From Warburgia ugandensis (Eukaryota; Streptophyta; Magnoliopsida; Canellales; Canellaceae), in the NCBI GenBank assembly GCA_035236585.1, contig CP141137.1, positions 13,904,327 through 13,968,326 on the forward strand: a stretch of 64,000 bases of DNA, written 5' to 3'. Of the stretch, positions 1-11,137 are shown piece after piece; the stretch's first letter is position 1; the number at the start of each line of letters is the position of its first letter. The position numbers were made by a program, and so were the translations under genes. Under the pieces are notes generated by a model. That model searched no databases. It was not told the DNA's origin and saw only the letters and a list, made by a program, of their open reading frames with translations.

Positions 1-46
1 CTTAGATATCACGGAAGATATCGCAGGAGATATCACAGGAGATGTG
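1..46. repeat. 12-bp minisatellite at the window edge
   Basis: About three imperfect copies of a 12-bp unit close to GATATCACAGGA run in tandem from position 5. The array may continue leftwards outside the window, so its true length is unknown. No gene is associated with it. Confidence 0.5.
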
Positions 47-128
47 CCAACAAACACGCCACACATACGCCATTAAATAAACCCCCCTTATTCTTTGGCA
101 ATCCTTTGAACTCTTATATTTTGGTTTG

Positions 129-250
129 GTAGTGCACAGTGATAAAATTGTTGTCGTGTGACCATGGGTTTAAGACTTGGAAACAGCTTCTTTAGAAAAT
201 ACAAGATAAGACTGTGTAGTATAGGCCCTTATAGCCTGTCCCTTCTTACC
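129..250 (+). repeat. Au-type SINE copy 1, 3' truncated
   Basis: A diverged copy of the tRNA-derived Au SINE family. It keeps the head (GATAAAATTGTTGTCGTGTG), the box-B-like GGGTTTAAGACT and the AAACAGCTTCTTT core, then loses similarity after the CCCTTATAGCCTG stretch. The tail shared by other copies (GGAGCTTNGTGCAC...GGCTGCCC) is absent. Confidence 0.65.
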
Positions 251-624
251 CTTGTAGTCCTTTCCCTTTTTAGCATAGTATAAAATTCCAAGACAAACCA
301 TACGTGCGATAGTGATGGTCAGTGAAACCATCTTTACACGGACTGTCGACTATAAGCATGTGCCATATAGGAACAAGGTTCTGGTCCATGTGTCGGAACG
401 TAAAGTGCAACAAAACTTAATTTACCTTTTGAAGGGCTAATCTAAACTAAGCTTCGTGATCGAGGGAACTATCTAGGATCATTTAATGATTCTGATTAAG
501 GTAAAGTCAGCGGCAACAGTATGAACCATAGTTACAAAAGCCTCTAAATAATTGATTTTTTTTTTTTGAGAAATCCCTACATACTGACATATTGATTTAC
601 TCTTGAATAATTAAAATGATCTTG

Positions 625-767
625 TCATCGTGTGACCTCGAAGTCACAGGTTTAAGGCATGAAAATAATCTCTTGCAAAATAAGGCTGCATACTATTGAA
701 CCTTGTGGTTCCCCCTTTCCCCAGACTTTGCATATGTGGGAGTTTCATGCACCGAGATTGCCCCTTT
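625..767 (+). repeat. Au-type SINE copy 2, 5' truncated, with target duplication
   Basis: The copy carries the GTGTGACCTCGAAGTCACAG core, the CTCTTGCAAAATAAGGCTGC middle and the 3' end TGGGAGTTTCATGCACCGAG. It lies between two identical 16-bp direct repeats, AATTAAAATGATCTTG, at 609-624 and 768-783. That is the hallmark of target-primed insertion, and the 5' head was lost at insertion. Confidence 0.85.
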
Positions 768-783
768 AATTAAAATGATCTTG

Positions 784-2382
784 CCTTTTTTAAATCTTAC
801 AAAATTTTGCTAAGCTTAAAACATGAATTTCATGAAAAATTTGTCAAATTCTCAAATATCATTTGTAATGTAGCCACAAAATTCAAGTTAAAACATTGAA
901 TTTATATCCTAATCATAATTTATTTCTTGACATTTTTTGAAAAAAATTTCCTAGCTTTTTCATGTACATATGCAGGCGCGTGTTGTCTACTAATTTTTCC
1001 ATATATATTTAAGTTCTCGTCCTAATCATACATGATGTTTTTTTTTAGATCCAAACTGTTCAGCATGCTCTCTATATCAAAAATAGGTAACCTAAACTCT
1101 ATATCAAAAATAGGTAACCTAAAAGAAACCAACGCATTTGAATGATCCTGGCTACGTGTTCGGGCCTTTGACAAAAATTAATATAATAGATAGTCTCTAC
1201 TTTCTGCTCAAGAAATATAGTCTAAAAAAGTATTTGCGAACATGAAATTTGATCCCTAGCCTATCCAGGCTATTTTAAACATAAATGACTTTGATTTATA
1301 GAGCAAAGTTTTACCACGCATGAAACTAAGTAGTCGTGGATTTCTACTGACGCTCGAGAGCGAGAATGTACACCTACGAGGAATCTTTAGTTATAACCAT
1401 GGCACAAACATATGATTGGCTTCTCTCATTTTCTAAATTTGGAAGAACAAGTTGCAGGGTGCCATTCACATCTTAAGTACACCCAATCATAAGCCCTAGC
1501 CTCCCCTGCATCAAGCCGCGTCCATTCCTTCTAGAAAAATCTGCATCCATCCACATTTTGAGCGTTGAAACCATGCACCTAGCGATCGTCCTTTTATTGC
1601 ATGTCCCATCAATAGCTATCAATGGCACTAGTAGACAATCAAAGGCAACTAATCATGCTACATTACTTAATTACTACCAGCACAGATTCGAAGATGGAAA
1701 ATGAAATGTGGACCCCAACCCTTTTGAGACACTAGTTAAATCATATGTCACTATCAAAGGGAAGATCAGATGGTAATAAGCAGCAGGCTATCTTAGGTCT
1801 AGAAAAAGCAGCGTTCATGATCCTCCCTTCCCAAAAGCAAGTTTTGAAGAAGGTGAATCAGGAAGTTAATAATAATCTAGACTGTCCTTGCTGATGATTT
1901 TTTACTTCAACAATATTAAGAGTTCCTTGAACAATATAATATCTCACGTAATTGAAATTTCAACTAATAAAATAGAAGAATTATAAATCTCTAAAATAAT
2001 AAATAAAAATATCATAAATATGACTACTGCGACACCATAAATGGAGCAGTTCCCGTTCGGTACCTACAATTATACACAATAAAGCCGATGAGGCATTTTC
2101 AGCTGTGACATGGGAACACTGGGTCCTTCCCCCTGCAAGTAAGAGCAAATGCAGAATGAGCGGATAGTCCACATGACTACCCCAGCCATCCAGCAAAAGC
2201 TTAATTTACTCCGAAATGCTTCCAAAATTCAATTGCGTCGTCGTTGGACCGATATTATTAGTGGAATGAAAATCTCATAGCGAAAGTGATGTTTGCTCAA
2301 AAGATAAGATCAGACTGTAAGCCAAATCACTATCTTTGGAAGACTCATGCAGAGTAAAATCTGAACGCATAACTTTAACCAC
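784..2382. other. Non-coding stretch
   Basis: AT-rich sequence with many stops in all frames. Apart from the 27-bp duplication at 1070-1123 I see no gene, RNA or clear mobile element. The short open frames here show no recognisable domain. Confidence 0.6.
1070..1123. repeat. 27-bp perfect tandem duplication
   Basis: A 27-bp unit beginning CTCTATATCAAAAATAGG is repeated head to tail (1070-1096 and 1097-1123) with no mismatch. This is a recent local duplication, likely replication slippage, with no coding content. Confidence 0.85.
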
Positions 2383-2490
2383 GGGCAGCCCTGCTACATG
2401 AAGCTCCCGCATATACAAGGTCCGAGAAAAGGGCAGACCATGACCTCAAGGTCACATGATGACAACTCTATCATTGCGCCAAGACTCTTC
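2383..2490 (-). repeat. Au-type SINE copy 3, internally deleted
   Basis: Read on the minus strand, this has the head (TTGGCGCAATGATAGAG-like), the GTGACCTTGAGGTCATGG core and the 3' end (GGAGCTTCATGTAGCAGGGC). The middle is missing: the block with AAACAGCCTCTTGCAAAATG and the following CCCTTGTGG segment are deleted. It lies about 170 bp downstream of the BAHD stop codon. Confidence 0.75.
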
Positions 2491-2633
2491 TTCTAAACGA
2501 CACTACTCTTAATAATATACTAATCAGCGCCTGTTCAGGCCTTGACTTGTGCTTTTTATATGTGAATAACATAAACAGGATGGCCTTGAATAGAAAACAC
2601 AAACAAAATGGCTATCTGCTCCGTATACATTAC

Positions 2634-2653
2634 AGAGAGAGAGAGAGAGAGAG
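2634..2653. repeat. Short GA microsatellite in BAHD 3' flank
   Basis: About ten GA units lie just beyond the BAHD stop codon, probably in its 3' untranslated region. Confidence 0.85.
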
Positions 2654-2663
2654 GAACATGCAT

Positions 2664-3959
2664 CTAGTCCAGAGAATAGCAAAGCTCTTTGAAGGTGGGC
2701 AGGTTCTCCTCGAACAAGGGCACAATGGCCTCAATGCTACCATCTCCAATAAACGAAGGAAGAAGAAACAGCATACCCTCCACAGGAAAATACGAAGGCA
2801 GGAATATGTAAGGGCTGCCCCCACCAAAATCAAGGTCGTAAAATGGGAATCTCAGCCAACTATCGATCTCCAAGTTAGGACACAAAACTGATTTGCTCAT
2901 ATTAGCTGTAGGCACAAGATCCTCGCCCTCCACCTTTGAGCTAGCAAAATCAATGAACGACTTGAAATAATCGTCATTCACCTTTACAATCGAATCATGT
3001 ATTAACTTAGCCACAAAGTGCAGGGGCCCGGTCAATAGCTCCTTAACTTTGGCTCGTGGAAAGGCCCATAAAACCAAGTTTCCAAAGTATTCATTTGGCA
3101 CTCGAGGGTTCAGTCTCATCCGTCCATTCACCGAGATCCTAACTTGGGTCGTCTCATGGCTTTTCAACCCACGAGCCCGGGTTATAACTTGCCACAGATG
3201 AGCCACTAGACTCTCAAACGTGCTATAAGACGTTTTACCACAAGAAGTGTTTGCCTTGAGCTTCGCCAGGAACTCCGATGTGAAATGAACCTTGTGAACT
3301 ATAACATCATCGGTTATAGATTCAATCAGGGAACTCTCTTTTCCGACCTTCTTCTTGGTAAATTCCACCCCTCTATGCTCAAATTCCATCCGAGGTGGAT
3401 CCCGTGGCGTAAAGATGGTCCGATCATGCATCGGAAGTGGACTAATCTCGATCCCTCGAGATGCTTGGCCCCAAGCTACCAAGAAGTTGCTGGTGGCATG
3501 CCCATCAGCTACCAAGTGATGTGCTGTAAATCCAACTACCAAGGAACCGCAGTTGAACCTTGTCAGCTGAACTTGTACCAGTTCCTCCACTCCCTTAAGA
3601 CTTGGATGAAGGCTAAGTAAAGTTGGCGATGGCTTGAGGGGCAAAATCTGAGCAAGAGTGCAATCGACGGATGCTTCCACGAATGGGACTCCGGCGTCAT
3701 TGAGAAGGATTATAGGATGGCCTTTGCTATTTGCACTCAACCTTCCCGCCCATTCTCGGTAGACCGATAGAGCTCTTTGAAGGCCTTCTTCCACAATACT
3801 GTTTGGTGGCACTGGTGGCTTGAAGGCATAGATAATAGCTATGTGGGTATCGTAAGTAACAGAATCAAATACACTCAGAGGAATGTAATTGGTAGTCGAA
3901 GGAGGATCACCTTCGTAAGTCGGCTTTACAATCCTTGAGCTTTCCTTTCGAACTTTCAT
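2664..3959 (-). CDS. BAHD acyltransferase, agmatine/tryptamine hydroxycinnamoyltransferase-like
   Basis: A single-exon, 431-residue cytosolic enzyme of the BAHD family, which transfers acyl groups from CoA thioesters (typically hydroxycinnamoyl- or benzoyl-CoA) to an amine or alcohol. The catalytic HXXXD motif is clear as HHLVAD (His148, Asp152). The N-terminus resembles plant amine N-acyltransferases: an IVKPTYEGDPP segment followed by PLSVFDSVTYDTHIAIIYAF. This suggests agmatine, putrescine or tryptamine as acceptor and products of the phenolamide type; the acceptor is inferred. Length is normal for the family (about 430-450). Oddity: the conserved DFGWG motif reads DFGGG (377-381), a Trp-to-Gly change explained by one base (TGG to GGG). 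The ATG at 3959 is the first in frame and lies about 70 bp below a TATA-like element. The frame is fully open, so the gene looks functional. An ordinary shikimate-type HCT is a less likely alternative. Confidence 0.93.
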   Translation of the reverse strand: MKVRKESSRIVKPTYEGDPPSTTNYIPLSVFDSVTYDTHIAIIYAFKPPVPPNSIVEEGLQRALSVYREWAGRLSANSKGHPIILLNDAGVPFVEASVDCTLAQILPLKPSPTLLSLHPSLKGVEELVQVQLTRFNCGSLVVGFTAHHLVADGHATSNFLVAWGQASRGIEISPLPMHDRTIFTPRDPPRMEFEHRGVEFTKKKVGKESSLIESITDDVIVHKVHFTSEFLAKLKANTSCGKTSYSTFESLVAHLWQVITRARGLKSHETTQVRISVNGRMRLNPRVPNEYFGNLVLWAFPRAKVKELLTGPLHFVAKLIHDSIVKVNDDYFKSFIDFASSKVEGEDLVPTANMSKSVLCPNLEIDSWLRFPFYDLDFGGGSPYIFLPSYFPVEGMLFLLPSFIGDGSIEAIVPLFEENLPTFKELCYSLD

Positions 3960-4024
3960 GGTGACTGAAAGAGATCTAGAGATCTGTAGATAAAAGTGGT
4001 GTAGAACAGGAGGGTGTGATAGGG

Positions 4025-4034
4025 GTTTAAATAA
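4025..4034 (-). promoter_or_regulatory. TATA-like element of the BAHD gene
   Basis: On the minus strand the sequence reads CCATTATTTAAAC, an AT-rich TATA-like box 66-75 bp upstream of the BAHD start codon. That leaves room for a short 5' leader of about 40 bases. It is assigned by position and composition only. Confidence 0.45.
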
Positions 4035-5508
4035 TGGAAAAAGGAAAAACAGAAGAATCCCTATAAGAAACGTAGGTTACGTATCTTGGTTGTTTGTCTG
4101 CTCTGGATAGAAATATAAGATTTGAAAATGATGTTATTTGAAGTCTTCACCGACTCATGGCGGATCCACCAGCCGGCTTTATCTGAAAGCTATTTGTGGC
4201 TCATTAGTGGTAGTAAAACTGACTTTTGGAGACTACTTTCTGCATTGTTTTTCCTCGTACATGGAAGTTTAAAAAAGACTCTTGGGAATTGCCAGTAAGT
4301 GGGACTGAAAAATTTGATGTATGGTCCCCAATCGTACGTGTAAAACCCAAGGATTTAGAGCATCTAAAGTTCATGCGTGTACAGAGACACATCTGATCGC
4401 CAACAGGTCATCAATATAATAGCTTATACAGCTTCCAATGTCCTGATCTTGGGTGATTTGAAATCACTAAGCTTATTGTACCTATCCAATTTATCATTAT
4501 GGGAGAATTGTTTTGAACAAGTTTCTTTCTTCTTAAAATTCCAAGTCATTTATCTAACCTTCAACATACAGTTTTCACTTTTGAACTCTTGTTCTCAATG
4601 TTAAGAAAGAGTTGAATTTCCTTTCATTACATGTAAGTGGAGACTCAAATGTGGTGATCAGTAGTTTGAATGCACTTCGACATAAAGGTAAAGATCAACT
4701 AATGTGGAGACCAAAGACCCTGATTATGGGCTGCTACCTCCCTGAATTATTAGAACACGGAGCATACTTGCAGGGAGGGAAATATGGTATCAGATGCTTT
4801 AGCAAATGAGGTTATGAATTCTAAGATTTGTAATGAAGTGGATTACAAATCCACCCAGCTTTGTTTTGAAGTTATTGTGGGAGAATGTATATGAACCTCC
4901 AAAAGACTGAGTAGTGTAATTTGTTTGCTTTAGTCAGGGAATCACTTATCTCTCTTGCTTGACCAAAATCATTCCAAAATTACTTCTAAATGAATTGACA
5001 TAAGAAATTATATGATGAGCAAACTAGAGTATGATTAATTTGAAGATAAGAGATGCACATGATCTTTCACCTAAAAAAGACTCGTATGAACCCATGTTTA
5101 ATCCTCAGTCCCTCAACTTTTCTTTTAAAAGAAAGGCAGAAAAGGAAAATGTTACAGTTGTAAGTCCAATTACTTCTACAATGAGGTTACGAATCTGGTT
5201 AAATTTTGGAGGTTATGTAGGCTGCATTCCTGATTTAGTGCACCTATCTGTAAGTGTCTACAGATTTCTGATAATTGGTAACAGAGCTCAAATCCCTATT
5301 TCTTTTAATATACGTTTGAGATACTTGAGTATTTACTCTGAGGCATAATACCGATAGAGATGTGAGGCAGTAGGTTTGAGATCGACCAAGATGTTTGGCA
5401 GAAAGGAAACTTTTACTCTTAGACAAAGATCAAGGACATATTTGGTGCATAGCCCCACAACATCTTAGAAGAGAAAACTTTTACTTCTTTTTTTTAATTA
5501 TAAGGTAG
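4035..5508. other. Non-coding stretch upstream of BAHD gene
   Basis: Contains the distal promoter of the BAHD gene and then AT-rich DNA. Open frames of up to about 105 codons occur (for example 5031-5348, +) but show no recognisable motif or splice context. No repeat family was identified. Confidence 0.5.
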
Positions 5509-5521
5509 ACTTTCATTAACC

Positions 5522-5707
5522 TGAACGGGAGCCTCGGCCCAATGGTAGAGTTGTCTTCATGTGAAATTGAGGTCATCATGGGTTCAAGGTTTGAAAACAG
5601 CCTCTTGCAAAATGTAAGTTAAAGCTGCGTACTATTAACCCTTGTGATCCGCCCCTTTCCTGGACCTCGTACACACGGGAGCTTCATGCACTGAGGCTGT
5701 CCTTTTT
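5522..5707 (+). repeat. Au-type SINE copy 4, full length
   Basis: A nearly complete copy from the head (GGGAGCCTCGGCCCAATGG) through the tRNA-like box B (GGGTTCAAGG) to the 3' end (GGAGCTTCATGCACTGAGGC) and a short T run. It sits between 13-bp direct repeats ACTTTCATTAACC at 5509-5521 and 5708-5720, so the insertion boundaries are well fixed. Confidence 0.9.
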
Positions 5708-5720
5708 ACTTTCATTAACC

Positions 5721-7190
5721 CAGAAACTTTTTACATGATAGTGCCTACTTATTTACACTTGTAGGATATTAAATTGTTTTCTCATAACCTGTTGTTGCCT
5801 ATTTCTATTTACAAGAATAGGTAGTGTTTGTGTAGCTGTATATACGTATATGATGTAGTAGTAGCTGCAGCAGCAACTTTACATTTCCTATTTCTGAATA
5901 ATCCTATGGCATCTGCACCTAAAATTGAGTTAAAAGTTCTGAAGGTGTGTGCAGCCACATTCTGTTGTGGAATTCGTTGAGCCATAGGTGGCCAACTTAT
6001 TTGTTGTTTCATTCATCTCTCTGAAGATGTGGTTCATGGTCACCTCCATTCCGCCCGTCAGTGTTTTCTTCCGGCTTGCCATTTGCCGCACACTCCTGTG
6101 CATTTCCTTCTGGCCTTGCATTGCCTTGAACGACGTATGATGAGTCGTCTACTACCAGCAACCCTGAGAAGTTCAAATCAGAAGCTTTTTGAAGTCATCC
6201 CAAATACAATGTTGTCCACTCAGCTACTGATATGATTTGATGCCCGAAGTACGCTGACTGTTACGAGCTGAGAAATTACCATGTTTATCCTTAGATAAAC
6301 CACCTGCACTAGCAGGTCAGGATTTATCTGGGATATCCAGTAAAGACTCTGTGACCTATCACAGAAGAGACTCATTGGCAGCGGCACTAGGAAGGATTAT
6401 TACAGGCAGAAATAAAAACTCTATATATTTTTTTTTCTCTGTCTGACCCGCTTACCTACCAAAAAGAAAAAAAGAAGACAAATAAGACCTCTAATCTCTA
6501 AGGATCGTGACTTTAACATTTAGCCCAAAGATCTATCCATCTAATCAGCTACTACAGGGACAAACCATCCTCATTTGGACATAAGATTTTAACTCCCGTC
6601 AAAGGAGCATGTGCTTGGAAGTTACATATGGTCAGTCACACATGTAGGTATGTTATGTAATGTTTGCATGCTTGATATAGAGTCATAAGCTGGGTGCTGC
6701 TGCTGCCATTCTTGGAATTTGAATCTAAAGACAAGAAGATAAGCAAAAGCTGTACTGTGGACCTCTCTGGTGAAATCAGGTTCATGCATGCAAATTATTG
6801 ATTGGCTTGTAACTCATGCATTTCAAGAATGTACAGTCAGCAATGACGCAAGCTGCTAATAAGCTGTTGGTTGCATCTTTTTATGGTGGAGAGGAAAGAA
6901 ATCAAGCACTTCTTTTGCTCTCTGTTTTTTTTTATTGGTGGTATTTGAGATGGAGTGAGCTGACTTGAGATGCAATGGATCATATTATTTTTAATGATGC
7001 TTGGGCTAGGTTAAGATAAAGTAATATCTTCTCATCTCATTGTTACTGGTGCATAATATGGATGTGGGGTCATCTCAACTCAACTCAAGCGATATCTGAT
7101 CTCATCTCTTCTGAAGTAAGCTTATTGCATTTCAAGCGCCACCAACACCATGTAAATTCTCTGTTAAAATTTTTCTATGTTTATTGTCTC
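5721..7190. other. Non-coding stretch
   Basis: No gene recognised. The overlapping open frames at 5809-6235 on both strands show no domain I know. A run of CTCAACTCAACTCAA-like sequence near 7075 is low-complexity. Confidence 0.5.
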
Positions 7191-7196
7191 TGTTAT

Positions 7197-7347
7197 GTAC
7201 ATCGTGTGACCTTGAAGTCATGGGTTTATCAAGTGGAAACAGCCTTTTGTAAAAATGCAAGGTAAGACCGCATACTATAGACCTTTGTGGTCTGCCCATT
7301 CCCCGAATCTTGCATATACTAGAGCTTTGCACTGGAGTTGCCTTTTT
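7197..7347 (+). repeat. Au-type SINE copy 5, 5' truncated
   Basis: Carries GTGTGACCTTGAAGTCATGG, GGAAACAGCCTTTTGTAAAA, TATAGACCTTTGTGGTC and a decayed 3' end. Flanks are similar (GTCTCTGTTATGTAC before, GTCTCTATTATATCC after), an aged target duplication. Confidence 0.85.
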
Positions 7348-7444
7348 GTCTCTATTATATCCTTCTTTCGAGGATCATAACATATCTATATCTTCTGGAT
7401 TTTCTCAGTTGCCTTTTACTGCCACTCCTAATATTTCTTCAAAA

Positions 7445-7617
7445 GGGCAGCCCTAGTGCACGAAGCTCCCACATATGCAAGGTCCAAAGAAGGGGCGGAC
7501 CACAAGGGTCAATAGTATGCAGCCTTACCTTGCATTTTGCAAGAGGCTGTTTCCACACCTTGAACCCAGGACCTCAAAGTCACACAACGACAACTCTACT
7601 GTTGCTTAAAGTCTCCC
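7445..7617 (-). repeat. Au-type SINE copy 6, inverted relative to copy 5
   Basis: A near full-length minus-strand copy with 3' end (GGAGCTTCGTGCACTAGGGC), GGTCCGCCCCTTCTTTGG, AGGCTGCATACTATTGACCC, box B and head. Imperfect direct repeats around CTAATATTTCT flank it. With copy 5, 97 bp away, it forms an inverted pair. Confidence 0.88.
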
Positions 7618-8721
7618 ATTCTCTAATATTTCTATTAAAAAAAAAAGGAAAAAAGAAGTGCTTGATAATTTTTCGATGTTGCGTAACGATCAATTTCTGG
7701 GACTCATATGTGAGTCCAAGACCGTTGATCTTGCTGCGAGGTACCCAAATGGTTCTGATCTAGCTTTGAATGGACGTCGCATCCGAAAGATCAAGTGTAT
7801 CACGACAACAAATTTCTTAGAGATACCCTGAACAAAGTTTCGTAGGTCATCAGATCAAGACAACATTAGTGGCGATAGTTCAAATATGAGGTTGCCTCCA
7901 AGATCGATATAGCAGATAACATCCATGTGGTCAAGAAATTAAGTGGCCTTTAGTAAAGAGCTTAACAATCCCCAGTACTTTCAGCATTTTTCACGTGGAA
8001 ATTTTGAGTTCCGTATCCATATGTTTGATACGTAGTAGGCAACCAAACCATGCCTCATTAAAGCTTTGGTTAGATGTCACATTTTTTCCCATGTTAGGGA
8101 ACATACTATGTAAAGTGTAAACCCTACCTACCTCAATATTAGGCACTGTATAAAGCAAAATCAGTTTTACTATAAAATCACATGTAACACACTTATCCTA
8201 TAAGCTAAATGCTTAATCTTATTTAAGCACTGAGTAATGCTTAATTTTAAATGTAGTCACCAAAACCTATGTCAGAGTCCAGAACAACATTTTAAAGACA
8301 TAAAACACACACTTTTTGTAGTCCATTTTACAACAGGCCGTGATCATTCAATGATGAGATTTTTGAGGCATGGTCTGTGTAGAAGAGGACCAAGATGAAT
8401 GGTCTGAATAACTAATGACTGGTGTACATGATACGATAAAACTGTCGTGAAGTAATACTTTTCAAGACATAAGTTCGTTTGTTGAACAACTTCTATTAGT
8501 ATTTTTTACCGACTTTAAAAGCTTCTGGTGTAATAGCCTAACTTGATGGTTAGAGTGCATTTGAATAACACTTGAAAAGCTGAGCGTGTCCAAGACTCAT
8601 GCATGGCCCATATGGTCGGTCAATTGGAAAGTCGAGGTTCCAATGAGCAATTGGTTGAACTACTTAGATGAGTTGCTAGCCCATTCACACGGAATTTCTG
8701 CTCTAGATAATTAGACTCGGT

Positions 8722-8786
8722 AAGTCTTGGAAGTACTTAGAAGGAGAATCTTGACGCAACGGTAAAAAAAAGTCTTGGAAGTACTT
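8722..8786 (+). repeat. Au SINE head remnant between 17-bp direct repeats
   Basis: A perfect 17-bp direct repeat, AAGTCTTGGAAGTACTT, lies at 8722-8738 and 8770-8786. Between them is about 31 bp that reads like only the 5' head of the Au SINE (GGAGAATCTTGACGCAACGG) followed by TAAAAAAA. No SINE body or tail is present. Confidence 0.7.
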
Positions 8787-9504
8787 CCTATATTATTTCC
8801 ATTTCTCAACTTGTCACCAGTACTGTAATACTTTGAATCATTTAATCACTTTTTCCACCTTTTTATTTTTTATTTTATTTTTCAGCCACAACAAAGTCTA
8901 CATTTTGGGGGTCTAATTAAACTCAATCTTCACCTAAACCTTAACACCGTCATATTATTTTTATCATCATAAAGATCAAATGTCCCCCTTGACTAAAAAT
9001 TAGCCAATCTTAACATTTGAATCTGGAGCACTTGACATCTTGGTTTTGATACATTTGCTTGGCGATAGAATTAGATAGGACATCCCCATCATGCACAGGT
9101 CCTAAAACTGTAAGCAACCATGAAAATCAAGGGTTTGTTGAGGGAAGGTATAGTTATGTCGGGAATTTCTTAATTATTTTTCAATGCACAACCAAGTTGA
9201 TAAGACTGCCTAAATGCCGCGGGCCTCTCCAGTCCCTTTCCTTAGCCACCTGCTTCTATATTCGGTGGTGTTATGCATTGCTGGGAACTATGTTTGGTCG
9301 CAAAATTATATTAGAAGACACAATGGAGCCCAAAAATCACACCCATTTGCAATTCTAGCATCTGAAAATAAATATTTGCTTTAGTTCTTAAATAATGTGG
9401 ACCGCTGGTTTTTAAATCTTTTTAACCTTCTGTTTGTGATGCTCAAAACTATTCTTTTCAATAAGTTACAGTCGCCCCATAGGCACGATGGTTGTGCTCT
9501 TAGT

Positions 9505-9605
9505 TAGATTCTCATTATCACCATCAAGACCTTATCCTAATTAGGGGTCACCCACATGAATCTTGTTCCTCCATTCTCCTCTATTAACTCCACCGATGCC
9601 AGTCC
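9505..9605 (-). mobile_element. RTE-type LINE 3'-end fragment
   Basis: The forward text ATCACCATCAAGACCTTATC followed by TAATTAGGGGTCACCCACATGAATC is almost the same as the 3' end of the larger RTE fragment at 38360-38435. Read on the minus strand it is the last about 100 bp of the element, ending in a GATGATGATAA-like trinucleotide tail. No coding part remains. Confidence 0.6.
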
Positions 9606-11137
9606 CAAGTCCCAGATGAAAAGGGAGGAGGGTCTTGCGTCAAGTGCCAACCGGCAAAGAAGAAGTTGAAGATGCTTTTGATTTTGTTATTTTTTTCCTA
9701 CTTGCAAATGAAAATGCATTTGCATATTAGTTTTAAGTAAGAAGAAAAGATAATAAAAATCATCTCGAGCTTCTTTAAAGTATGACAACCCTACCGTGAC
9801 ATGAATTAAAAACTTAGCTAGATATTAAAAAGTAGAAAAAATCCAGATTAATGGCCAGTATCAACCCAAGGTGGACCTGATAATCTGGGTGGGAGATTCC
9901 TTGAGCTACTACCTAGAGAATCCTTATTACAATATGGCATAATGTTGCACCTCAATGCAACATTCTTCGCTGTATAACTAGAACTGCAACTATTAAATAT
10001 AAGTCCCATGAAATGATCCAACGCCGAATGTAAATTCTAGATTCTATCAGTTAAATTTAAAGCCGACGTAACCAATGGACTGCTTATAGAATTATCAAAT
10101 GAAGCATCATCGATCAAGATAGGTCTTACGCTTGCCCACCAGATCAAGGAAGCAGATCATTTAGCACCCACAGATTTACTAGGAAGCAGCCGAAAAGTTA
10201 TCTTCCTTTTTCTTTTATTACTTTGACTAGTGCTGTCAACTTATCTGGATCATCCCCTCAACCACTACATTCTCATGAGGTCGGCTTCCTTCATCCCAAC
10301 AACCACCTGCAATCCAAGTTGGAACGCGGCAAACAGATCATTTTCCTAGATCACGGACCAGCTCAACCATGCAAGTCAACTGATTTGATTTGTTTCTACA
10401 TTTTAATGCTTAAAGGACAACTTGACAATGGTGTTAGCGCAGAACCTTTTGACTTTGTGGTACACGGAAAAGATTAGATAACAAAAAGGAAGGACAAATG
10501 TCAAAGTTCTTCAAGTGGCAAATCCAAGCAATTTAGAATTGCCCACTTGTAACAAGACTGCTGGCAGCGGTCCACCCATTGGTAGGTAGAAGTCCTTGTG
10601 AGAATCACTAGTCATGGTCCATCCATTTTGGTAGCTAGAACAGCTCTTATCCTATCCCCCCTTATAGACAGTTAACCATGGATTGGTTATGTGTCAATGA
10701 TTTTGAAACATATATGCGCCCATGTGGAATACACCCTACATCCCCACCTAGTTATTGGGCCCATGACTCAGGAAGCAGCTTCGCCAAGTGCAGGCTAATG
10801 CGATAGCTTGCAATAGGAAGTTTCATAATCGTTCCTTTGAGAAGCATTCCACTAGGAACTCCGAAACATACACTGCAATTCATCATCCATGCATCATATT
10901 TCGAGAAGAGCTCAGATTGTGAATTGAGAAAATACTACATCATCTCTGGTTGTGCGGCCTCTAAGTGAGGGGATATTCTACATTTTGAGAATTTTTGTAG
11001 TAACAATCTTCGCTCTGCTAAGTTATAGCTAGCTTCCGTTCGAGACACATGACACAACTTAACACAGGATATACCTAACTAGAAGATTAGACCCAAAGCG
11101 ACTCATCATCTCTTCAGTAAGACCCCTCAAGGCACTA

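Larger units (their letters stand above)
7787..11135. other. Non-coding stretch with scattered repeat debris
   Basis: Apart from the SINE head (8722-8786) and RTE tail (9505-9605) I see no supported feature. Open frames at 9059-9358 and 10223-10477 (+) are short, lack recognised motifs and have no splice or promoter support. Confidence 0.5.

Noticed and set aside
2547..2891. Plus-strand open frame of 114 codons and minus-strand frame 2630-2833
   Set aside because: Shadows of the BAHD gene and its 3' GA repeat in other frames.
5809..6235. Overlapping open frames on both strands
   Set aside because: The peptides looked faintly like transposon gag or SANT-type debris but no diagnostic motif could be named.
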